This document shows positions 1 to 5,469 of a DNA stretch of 5,469 bases, piece after piece; positions within the stretch are counted from its first letter, which is position 1; the number at the start of each line of letters is the position of its first letter. The position numbers and the translations under genes are program-made. The notes beneath the pieces are model-generated. The model saw nothing but the letters and a program-made list of their open reading frames with translations, had not been told where the DNA came from and did not search any database. The stretch comes from Candidatus Bathyarchaeota archaeon (GTDB taxonomy: Archaea; Thermoproteota; Bathyarchaeia; TCS64), in contig DUKA01000227.1 of assembly GCA_013329615.1 (NCBI GenBank), forward strand, positions 1 through 5,469, given 5' to 3'.

Positions 1-1
1 G

Positions 2-481
2 AAGCAAGGCATCGCCCTGAGGGCTGTGGCTGAGGACGAGGCCCTCGCCTCCAGCATAGGCGTCAACGTCAAGCTGGTGCACATCGTCTCGTGGCTCATC
101 ACTGGGGCCCTCGCGGGGCTCGCCGGCGGGCTGATACCCCTCTGGAGGTACACCGGCCTCGGCTTCAACGACGAGTTCCTCATGCTCGTCATAGCGGGCA
201 GTGTCATGGGGGGGATGAACAATATAGCCGGCGCGCTCATCGGCGGCTTCCTCACATCGACTAGCCAGAAGCTGCTGGGCGCCCTAGCCATCGCCATCTT
301 CGGCTACGAGGCGGCCGCCTACGAGCCCATCTACCCCACGCTCCTCATCGCCGCGATACTGATGTTCGAGCCCGAGGGCATAATGGGCTACTTCGAACAC
401 ACTCACAAGCCCCTGCGGGACCTCAGGAACCGCGTCGACCGTATCCGGCGCAGAGTCTCCGAGGTTATCCACGCCACTTAA
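2..481 (+). CDS. Branched-chain amino-acid ABC transporter permease (LivH/LivM family), C-terminal part
   Basis: Membrane permease subunit of a HAAT-type ABC importer, which takes up branched-chain amino acids or related amides with a binding protein and two ATPases. The reading frame is open from base 2, so the gene is cut by the left edge; 159 residues are visible and the GTG at 26 is an internal valine. Visible residues 3-23 (GIALRAVAEDEALASSIGVNV without its last residue) form the conserved cytoplasmic loop of LivH/LivM, where the pattern is normally G-ALRA-ED---A---G. Hydrophobic segments follow at about 25-47, 58-84 and 108-122, with a Gly-rich GGMNNIAGALIGG stretch, and the usual closing motif appears as EPEGIMG (123-129). 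This spacing resembles LivH slightly more than LivM, but I cannot separate them. The last 25 residues are strongly basic (LRNRVDRIRRRV) and form a short cytosolic tail. The substrate is unknown. The stop lies 20 nt before the helicase start. Confidence 0.88.
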   Translation, partial: KQGIALRAVAEDEALASSIGVNVKLVHIVSWLITGALAGLAGGLIPLWRYTGLGFNDEFLMLVIAGSVMGGMNNIAGALIGGFLTSTSQKLLGALAIAIFGYEAAAYEPIYPTLLIAAILMFEPEGIMGYFEHTHKPLRDLRNRVDRIRRRVSEVIHAT

Positions 482-501
482 ATGGGGAGCCGAATCCCTA
501 C

Positions 502-2343
502 ATGGCGATGCCCGAGCCTAGCCCGGGGTGGAGGAGCCTCTTCCCCTACGAACCCTACCCGCAGCAGGTCGACTTCATGACCGACGCGGAGTCGACACTG
601 GGCTCGGGGGGCACACTGATCGCGGAGGCGTGCAACGGCTTCGGGAAGACCGTCTCCGCCCTGAGCGCGCTGCTGCCCCTCGGCAAACCGATCACCTACG
701 CGACGCGCACACACGACCAGGTGAGGCAGGTGCTGGCGGAGGTCGAGAGGATAAACGCGCACGCCGGCTCCCAGTACTCCGCCGTGAACCTCGCGAGCAG
801 GGACCACCTCTGCCTCAACCTGGACTGCCGAGGGTTGCCCGGCAGGGAGGCGCAGGAGCTCTGCGGGGTGCTGAGGAAGGAGGAGAGGTGCCCCTACCGC
901 TCCGAGTTCAACGAGGCCCCCGCGGGGCTACTGCGTGTGCTCAGCGTCGACGCCCTCGTCTCCACGGGGAGGCGCATGCGCGTCTGCCCCTACTTCCTAG
1001 CGCGCCACGTGGCGAAGACGCGCAGCCTCACCGTATGCCCCTACCCCTACGTCTTCGACCCCAAGATCAGGATGGTCACCGGCCTAGACCTCGAGGGACG
1101 GCTGCTCGTCCTAGATGAGGGGCACAACGCCGACCAGGTAGGGCAGGAGACACTAAGCGACACCCTCAGCGACAGGAGCCTCGCAGCCGCCTCCGACGAA
1201 CTCAAGTCGGTCGGCATGAACAGGGCACCCCTCAGGAGGCTCGAAGACCACCTAGCCGAAATAGTCGCCGACCAGCCGACACTCGTAAAGGCCGAGGAGG
1301 CACTCGACAACGTCTCCCACGCCCTCGGGGGAAACATAGAGACCTTCATAGAGAACCACGCACCCGCCGTCGAGGCGATAAGGGGCAAGAAGGAGAAGGC
1401 GGGGGAGCCGCCTCTCAGCTACCTCAACGGCGTCCTCGGCTTCCTCGAGCTCCTCATGGAGAGCAGGAAAGACAAGTACGTCGCCATCTACCAGAAAGCG
1501 AGCTACGGCTCAAACCAGCTCGAGTACAGGTGCCTCGACCCAAGCCTAGCCATACGCCCCATAGTCGACTCCGCCGCGGGCACACTGATAATGTCAGGCA
1601 CCCTCAGCCCCCTCCCCCTCTTCGCCGAGGTCATCGGGCTCAACAAGGCGGAGCTGCGCAGCTACCCAGCCATACAGACAAGCGACAGGATCAAGATGAC
1701 CATAGACCCAGGCGTCACGACCACCTACCGCGACAGGGGACCCGAGATGCTCCGCAGGATAGGCGAGGCCGTCTCCTCAGCACTCAAAGGCGTACCCAAC
1801 GGCGCCCTCGTCTTCTTCCCCCAACGCACACTCATGGAGAGCAGCCTCGAGGCCTGGACGCAGGCGGGCCTCATACAGGTCACGGGTGGCCGCCCCTACC
1901 TCGCCGGTAAGCCACTCTTCAGGGAGGGCAGGGACGCGAGGACGAACCAGGATACCGTGACGCGCTACAAGGCCGCCGCTGTGACGCCCCAGGGCGCCGT
2001 GCTGACATGCGTATTCCGCGGGAGAAACTCGGAGGGGAGCAACTTCCCAGACGACCAGTGCCGCGGCATAGTGCTCGTCGGCGTCCCATACGCCAACTAC
2101 GGCGACCCACTCGTCCGCGCACAGATAGCCTACTACGACCGCCGCAGCATGGGACTCGGCAACAGGTGGTACACCATGGACGCGTTCCGAGCCGCGAACC
2201 AGGCGCTCGGCAGGGGCATCAGGAGCCGCGAGGACTGGTGCCACTACTGGCTCCTCGACCAGCGCTACGCCCAGCACGAGAACCTCATAAGCTCATGGGC
2301 GAAGGGCACCGGAGCCACGATCCTAGGATCCGAGACCCTATAA
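502..2343 (+). CDS. xpd: XPD/Rad3-family Fe-S DNA helicase (SF2, 5'-3')
   Basis: ATP-dependent helicase related to XPD/Rad3, a family that unwinds DNA 5' to 3' and acts in repair and related DNA processing. The 613 residues are colinear with the family. They contain FPYEPYPQQ near the N-terminus, Walker A EACNGFGKT (42-50), Fe-S cysteines C104, C121, C130 and C162 (the last in CPYFLAR, as in eukaryotic XPD), Walker B DEGH (205-208), an Arch-type insertion at about 210-350, motif III SGTLSPL (365-371), motif IV ALVFFPQRTLMES (435-447), motif V RGRNSEGSNF (506-515) and motif VI QALGRGIR (567-574). C109 and C179 are extra cysteines. Walker A (usual PTGxGKT or PSGTGKT), DEGH for DEAH, and SEGSNF for SEGIDF depart from consensus, so this could be a diverged paralogue. 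The start is ATG 502; ATG 508 is an alternative two codons in. GGGGAG at 484-489 is a poor Shine-Dalgarno because it lies 12 nt away. The family call is secure; the exact role is inferred. Confidence 0.93.
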   Translation: MAMPEPSPGWRSLFPYEPYPQQVDFMTDAESTLGSGGTLIAEACNGFGKTVSALSALLPLGKPITYATRTHDQVRQVLAEVERINAHAGSQYSAVNLASRDHLCLNLDCRGLPGREAQELCGVLRKEERCPYRSEFNEAPAGLLRVLSVDALVSTGRRMRVCPYFLARHVAKTRSLTVCPYPYVFDPKIRMVTGLDLEGRLLVLDEGHNADQVGQETLSDTLSDRSLAAASDELKSVGMNRAPLRRLEDHLAEIVADQPTLVKAEEALDNVSHALGGNIETFIENHAPAVEAIRGKKEKAGEPPLSYLNGVLGFLELLMESRKDKYVAIYQKASYGSNQLEYRCLDPSLAIRPIVDSAAGTLIMSGTLSPLPLFAEVIGLNKAELRSYPAIQTSDRIKMTIDPGVTTTYRDRGPEMLRRIGEAVSSALKGVPNGALVFFPQRTLMESSLEAWTQAGLIQVTGGRPYLAGKPLFREGRDARTNQDTVTRYKAAAVTPQGAVLTCVFRGRNSEGSNFPDDQCRGIVLVGVPYANYGDPLVRAQIAYYDRRSMGLGNRWYTMDAFRAANQALGRGIRSREDWCHYWLLDQRYAQHENLISSWAKGTGATILGSETL

Positions 2344-2344
2344 A
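2339..2344 (+). promoter_or_regulatory. Putative archaeal TATA box for the M20 hydrolase gene
   Basis: TATAAA begins 35 nt before the ATG at 2374. An archaeal TATA box centred about 26-27 nt upstream of the transcription start would place the start near 2368, giving a leader of only a few bases. No Shine-Dalgarno is visible in the 30-nt gap, which fits a leaderless or short-leader mRNA. The box overlaps the helicase stop codon (TAA 2341-2343). The surrounding bases 2358-2376 are clearly more AT-rich than the flanking genes. Confidence 0.55.
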
Positions 2345-2373
2345 CGCCCCCAGTCACAATAATCCGAAGTATT

Positions 2374-3561
2374 ATGCCCACACTGGACGAGGCGCTGAAG
2401 AAGATCAGCCGCGAGGAGATCATAGAGACCTCGAAGAGACTCATACGCGTCCCCAGCGTCACCGGGGACGAGAAGAAGGTCGTGCACTTAGCCCGGGACA
2501 TTATCGAGAGCTTAGGGATAGAGACCCGCCTCTACGGCCCGGAGGAACGTCCCATACTCACAGCGACCATCAACCCGGAGGCGAAGCGGCTCGTTGCCTT
2601 CAACGGCCACCTCGACGTCGTCCCCCCCGCCAGCCTAGACGCCTGGAGCAGCGACCCCTGGGAACCACAGCTGATCGGGGACAACCTCACGGGGAGGGGG
2701 AGCTGCGACATGAAATCCGCCTGCGCCGTAATGATACACGTGGCAAGCATAATCAAGGAGCAGGGACTCCCCCTCGGCGTCGCCCTGCATCTCGTCCCAG
2801 ACGAGGAGAAGGGGGCAACCCACGGCACCAAGTTGCTGCTGGAAGAGGTGAAGAAGGGTAACCTCCGCCGCCCAGACTACGTCGTCATCGGCGAGAAGAG
2901 CAACCTCAAGCTGCGCGTCGCCGAGCGGGGTGGGTGGAGCTTCAAGATCAAGTTCAAGGGGAGGGCCACGCACACCGCCTACGCCCGATACGAGGGAATA
3001 AACGCCATAGCGAAGGCATCGAAGGGCGTCCTCGCACTGGAGAAACCCATCGACAAGTGGCACCCGTGGATAGGCGCCCCCGTGCTCAGCGTCAACGCCA
3101 TACAAGCGGGCACCGCGGGAAATCAGGTGCCCGATGAGTGCACGATAAGCATAGACCGCCGCCTTATCCCGGGTGAAACTGCGGACACGGTCGCCGCCGA
3201 GGTCAAGAAGGCGCTCGACGAGGCCGGGAAGGACGACCCCGACTGGTGCTGGGAGATAGACGCCCCAAGGGATAAGGACGGCAAATGGATCTACAACCCT
3301 GCCAACTTCACCGACCCTGACACCGAGCTCGGAAAAGCCTTCAAAACCGCGGTCAAAACGGCTCTAGGAAAGGAGCCGGAGCTCTTCGTCGAGTGGGCGG
3401 GGGGCACCGACGGCGCCTACTACCGCGCCGCGGGCATACAGACAATAGGATTCGGCCCGACCGGTGAGCACATGCACGGACCAAACGAGCTCGTCTACGT
3501 CGACACACTCATCGATCAGGCGCGCGTCTACCTCGCGCTGGCCCACCACCTCTCAAAATAA
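2374..3561 (+). CDS. M20-family metallopeptidase/deacylase (ArgE/DapE/carboxypeptidase G2-like)
   Basis: Predicted cytosolic di-metal (usually zinc) hydrolase that cleaves an amide bond, for example removing an acyl group from an amino acid or splitting a small peptide. It has 395 residues, normal for the family, and no signal peptide. Visible catalytic features are GHLDVVP (78-84) with H79 and D81, GRGSCDMKS (108-115) with bridging D112, PDEEKGATHG (142-151) with general base E144 and ligand E145, E174 in GEKS, and H368 in HGPNE. The lid or dimerisation domain, about residues 185-295, carries GRATHTAY with H200 and GNQVPDE followed by DRRLIPGE (N250, R262). All key residues are present, so the enzyme should be active. 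GEKS replaces the more common GEPT. Motifs alone do not separate ArgE, DapE, LysK or carboxypeptidase activities, and no biosynthetic partner gene is adjacent, so I give no symbol. ATG 2374 is supported by the TATA box 35 nt upstream. Confidence 0.93.
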   Translation: MPTLDEALKKISREEIIETSKRLIRVPSVTGDEKKVVHLARDIIESLGIETRLYGPEERPILTATINPEAKRLVAFNGHLDVVPPASLDAWSSDPWEPQLIGDNLTGRGSCDMKSACAVMIHVASIIKEQGLPLGVALHLVPDEEKGATHGTKLLLEEVKKGNLRRPDYVVIGEKSNLKLRVAERGGWSFKIKFKGRATHTAYARYEGINAIAKASKGVLALEKPIDKWHPWIGAPVLSVNAIQAGTAGNQVPDECTISIDRRLIPGETADTVAAEVKKALDEAGKDDPDWCWEIDAPRDKDGKWIYNPANFTDPDTELGKAFKTAVKTALGKEPELFVEWAGGTDGAYYRAAGIQTIGFGPTGEHMHGPNELVYVDTLIDQARVYLALAHHLSK

Positions 3562-3571
3562 AGCGGATTCC

Positions 3572-3615
3572 GGACCCGTATCACGCCTCTATAATCATTA
3601 TAAAAAGAGGGGTCC
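3572..3615. repeat. Nested inverted repeats with a perfect 13-bp palindrome in the intergenic region
   Basis: TATAAT (3590-3595), a central C (3596), and ATTATA (3597-3602) form a perfect palindrome. Outside it, CCTCT (3586-3590) is complementary to AGAGG (3606-3610), and GGACCC (3572-3577) is complementary to GGGTCC (3610-3615). The outer arms share bases 3590 and 3610 with neighbouring arms, so not all pairs can form at once. The region lies between the M20 stop and the surface-protein start and covers that gene's TATA box. It could be an operator for a dimeric regulator, or an RNA hairpin at the end of the M20 transcript. No T-run follows, so a simple intrinsic terminator is not supported. 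Confidence 0.6.
3599..3604 (+). promoter_or_regulatory. Putative archaeal TATA box for the Ig-like repeat protein gene
   Basis: TATAAA lies inside the AT-rich run ATTATAAAAAG and begins 36 nt before the proposed TTG start at 3635. This is almost the same spacing as at the M20 gene (35 nt). It predicts transcription starting near 3626-3630 and a leader of under about 10 nt. The box is the right half of a perfect palindrome, so a repressor bound there would compete with TBP. Confidence 0.65.
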
Positions 3616-3634
3616 CAGACTCAGCAGACCCACG

Positions 3635-3709
3635 TTGAAGTCAGGCAGAGGGGTGGCCCTACTGGTGATGCTCCTAGCGGCGGCGCTCACCCCTACGGGA
3701 CTCGCAGCC
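3635..3709 (+). other. Predicted signal peptide of the Ig-like surface protein
   Basis: Codons 1-25 encode a short basic n-region (K2, R5), a hydrophobic core (residues 7-18) and a small-residue c-region TGLAA, with likely cleavage after A24 or A25. This is a Sec-type arrangement. There is no Tat twin-arginine motif and no lipobox cysteine. Confidence 0.75.
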
Positions 3710-5469
3710 ACCTTGCAGCCCACCAAACTACAGCCCGCCATCGTCCTGACGGCGGCGCTCCAATCCATCCCATCGGACGGCGTCTCACACCCAGCCTTCT
3801 TCATAACCGTGGAAGACGGCTCGGGAAAGCCCTCCCCCCTCGGATCCGCCCTGAACGTGACCATCGCCTGCTCGGACACGAGGGCGTTGACACTCCCCGA
3901 GAAGGTCGTCATCCCCGCCGGCGCCTACTATGTCGTGGTCAACGCAACGAGCACCATACAGGAGAAGAGGACCGTCGAGGTTTCAGCATCCGCCTCCGGC
4001 TACTCGTCCTCCAAGCTCAACGCCGTCGTCGAGCCGCCCGCCGGGTCGCCAAAGGCGCTCGAAGTAACCCTACTGCCTGACATCATCATGCCCGAGAACG
4101 GCGCGAAGACCATCGTAACCGTAACCATAGTCGACTCATACGGCAAACCGGCGAAGGCGAGGTCCGACCTCACCGTCACGCTCTCGTCCTCGAACCTCCA
4201 GCTTGTCGACATAACTCCGAGGACTATCCAGATACTCCAGGGGGGCTACTCGGGGAGCGCGAGCGTCGTCTCTAAGGGCGCAATAGGTAGCGCCATAGTG
4301 ACGGCGTCGGCCTCTAACCTGAAGACCGACTCCGCCACCGTCAAGGTGTCCGGGGCAAGGGCCGAGAAACTGACCCTCTGGACCCAGAGCAGCTTCGTCA
4401 AGGACGACACGGGGCTCGCCTTCATCGGCATAACCGACGGCGGTTCGAAGCCGACGAAGACGAACGGCGACGTGCTCATCCGCCTGGTCTCGTCGAACAC
4501 AACCGTCTTGACGGTACCCCAGTGGGTCTCAGTCGACGACGACGATTGGATGGCCTCAGCGCTCATCACCTGCGTCAACACGGGCACGGCGAAGATTTAC
4601 GCCATGGCAGACAACCTCATCTCTACATCCCTCACAGTAACCGTGATAACGAACACGAACCCACCCGCATCCGTCAAGGTCTCCACGGTGGCGAGTTACT
4701 ACCCCGCCGACGAGGTCGAGGCCACATACATAGCCCTACAGACGCTGGACGCTGCTGGGAAACCCACGAGGGTCGCAGCATCCACGGCGGTCAGCGTCTT
4801 CTCCTCGGACTCCAGTATATTCGACACCGAGCCAACGGTCACCATCGACCCCACGTCCTCAGTCGAGTACGTGTTGGCGAAGCCCAGGTCGGCGGGGACC
4901 GTGAAGGTGACCGCGGGCACCGCCAACCTACCTGGTTCGGACATAGCCGTAAACGTCTACGCCCCTGTGGCGACCGCAGTCACGATAATAACCCCGCCAC
5001 TCCCAGCCGACGGCGAGGTAGAGGCGTGCCTTGTCGCGCTCAGCACCGGAGTCCCGGCACCCGTCTCACAGAGCACACTCATCCAGCTCTCGTCGAGCGA
5101 CACGCAGATGGCCGACGTCGACTCATCGACGGTTCTGGCCGCTAAGAGTTACTACACAACGTTTACGCTCAGCGGTAGATCCCCGGGGCAGATATCGCTG
5201 ACAGCAATAGGCAGCGGCCTCCCCTCATCTAGCGCGACGCTGCAGGTCCACGAGGTCAGGCCATCCATCTTCAAGCTTGCCAACGTCAAGCCCTTAGCGC
5301 AGATCGTTTTCCCGATCGTCACACAGGCCGTCTCCATACAGGGCGTCCCGATCGTCTCAGCCACACCGATCAGGGTCAACATCGCCTCAAGCAACACGAC
5401 CGTCATCGAGACGCCAGCCGAGGCCACGATAGCCGCTGAGAACTCGGACGTGCTCACGTACTGCTCCGC
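3635..5469 (+). CDS. Secreted multi-repeat Ig-like surface protein, N-terminal part
   Basis: Large exported protein, probably cell-surface or S-layer-associated; the exact function is not recognised. One frame is open from 3635 to the right edge (611 complete codons, no stop), so the 3' end lies outside the window. The TTG start gives a clear signal peptide: basic K2 and R5, a hydrophobic core ALLVMLLAAAL, and a likely cut near A24/A25. Starting at GTG 3653 or ATG 3668 would remove the basic end. The TATA box 36 nt upstream also favours TTG. The mature part is Thr/Ser/Val-rich, with alternating beta-strand patterns in at least six divergent units of about 100 residues. Each has a strand ending in S-(D/N), then a P-V-x-I type strand and an A/G-x-A-x-V-x-A strand. 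Sequons occur at N74, N103, N288 and N587. Cysteines are few (C79, C312, C465, C610). No catalytic motif is visible. Any C-terminal anchor or sorting signal lies outside the window. Confidence 0.85.
   Translation, partial: MKSGRGVALLVMLLAAALTPTGLAATLQPTKLQPAIVLTAALQSIPSDGVSHPAFFITVEDGSGKPSPLGSALNVTIACSDTRALTLPEKVVIPAGAYYVVVNATSTIQEKRTVEVSASASGYSSSKLNAVVEPPAGSPKALEVTLLPDIIMPENGAKTIVTVTIVDSYGKPAKARSDLTVTLSSSNLQLVDITPRTIQILQGGYSGSASVVSKGAIGSAIVTASASNLKTDSATVKVSGARAEKLTLWTQSSFVKDDTGLAFIGITDGGSKPTKTNGDVLIRLVSSNTTVLTVPQWVSVDDDDWMASALITCVNTGTAKIYAMADNLISTSLTVTVITNTNPPASVKVSTVASYYPADEVEATYIALQTLDAAGKPTRVAASTAVSVFSSDSSIFDTEPTVTIDPTSSVEYVLAKPRSAGTVKVTAGTANLPGSDIAVNVYAPVATAVTIITPPLPADGEVEACLVALSTGVPAPVSQSTLIQLSSSDTQMADVDSSTVLAAKSYYTTFTLSGRSPGQISLTAIGSGLPSSSATLQVHEVRPSIFKLANVKPLAQIVFPIVTQAVSIQGVPIVSATPIRVNIASSNTTVIETPAEATIAAENSDVLTYCS
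3731..5469 (+). repeat. Array of at least six divergent Ig-like protein repeats
   Basis: Approximate units are 3731-4045, 4046-4354, 4355-4660, 4661-4963, 4964-5257 and 5258 to the edge. The clearest anchor is the S-(D/N) at the end of a beta strand, found at protein residues 81, 187, 288, 392, 489 and 587, giving spacings of 106, 101, 104, 97 and 98. Each complete unit ends with a strand such as SATVKVSG or SATLQVHE before the next begins. The units resemble one another only at the protein level; I see no long nucleotide repeats, so the duplications are old. The pattern fits bacterial-type Ig-like (Big/invasin-like) beta sandwiches, but the exact family needs a profile search. Confidence 0.7.

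Noticed and set aside
484..489. GGGGAG as a Shine-Dalgarno for the helicase
   Set aside because: It lies 12 nt from ATG 502, further than is usual, and G-rich runs are common in this GC-rich sequence. It is noted but not annotated as a site.
528..1118. 196-codon + strand open frame inside the helicase
   Set aside because: It lies within the helicase Walker A to Walker B region, and its product is low-complexity Arg/Pro/Gly sequence. It is a shadow frame.
1777..2277. 166-codon reverse-strand open frame opposite the helicase C-terminus
   Set aside because: It is antisense to conserved motifs IV-VI, has no recognisable domain, and is explained by the strong GC third-position bias of the sense gene.
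2007..2861. 284-codon + strand open frame spanning the helicase end and the M20 start
   Set aside because: It is out of frame with two clearly recognised genes, and its product is an Arg/Pro/Gly-rich string typical of a shifted frame in GC-rich DNA. It has no recognisable domain.
3603..3625. Intrinsic terminator for the M20 gene after the palindrome
   Set aside because: No T-run follows the dyads on the + strand, and the region is better explained as the next gene's promoter. RNA structure remains possible but is not shown to terminate transcription.
4522..5145. 207-codon + strand open frame within the Ig-like protein gene
   Set aside because: It gives an Arg/His/Gly-rich product with no domain, while the competing frame is continuous from a signal peptide through six regular repeats.
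3598..5457. Several reverse-strand open frames of 70-113 codons opposite the surface-protein gene
   Set aside because: They are fragmented, lack domains, and mirror the sense strand's Ser/Thr/Val codons. One coherent sense gene explains the whole region.
1..5469. CRISPR array, tRNA/rRNA, insertion sequence or defence system
   Set aside because: I found no regularly spaced nucleotide repeats, no tRNA-like cloverleaf, no transposase and no terminal inverted repeats. Four ordinary genes fill nearly all of the window.

Overview
This window is a GC-rich stretch with four genes, all on the + strand and closely packed. It looks archaeal. The evidence is a full-length XPD/Rad3-type iron-sulfur helicase, TATAAA hexamers about 35 nt upstream of two start codons with no good Shine-Dalgarno at normal spacing (typical of archaeal leaderless or short-leader transcripts), and frequent AGG (Arg) and ATA (Ile) codons despite high GC. 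I infer a thermophilic archaeon, possibly from the Thermoproteota (TACK) side. No marker in the window fixes the lineage.

Layout: (1) 2-481 is the C-terminal part of a LivH/LivM-family permease of a branched-chain amino-acid or amide ABC transporter, cut by the left edge. (2) 502-2343 is a 613-residue XPD/Rad3-family SF2 helicase with four plausible Fe-S cysteines. Several of its helicase motifs depart from the usual consensus, including DEGH for DEAH. (3) 2374-3561 is a complete 395-residue M20-family metallohydrolase (ArgE/DapE/carboxypeptidase G2-like) with all expected metal and catalytic residues. A TATA box sits on the helicase stop codon ahead of it. (4) 3562-3634 is a short AT-rich intergenic region with a strong TATA box embedded in a perfect 13-bp palindrome and in wider nested dyads. 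(5) 3635-5469 is the start of a large secreted protein, open to the right edge. It has a signal peptide from a TTG start and then at least six divergent repeats of about 100 residues with an Ig-like beta-sandwich pattern.

The genes do not form one obvious pathway. The permease and the M20 hydrolase could both serve amino-acid or peptide use, but their promoter arrangement suggests separate transcription. The helicase is a housekeeping-type DNA repair gene, and the repeat protein is probably a cell-surface or S-layer-associated adhesin-like protein. I see no RNA gene, CRISPR array, insertion sequence or defence system. The points most worth checking are the helicase motif changes, the palindrome over the surface-protein promoter, and the regular repeat spacing with recurrent N-glycosylation sequons.
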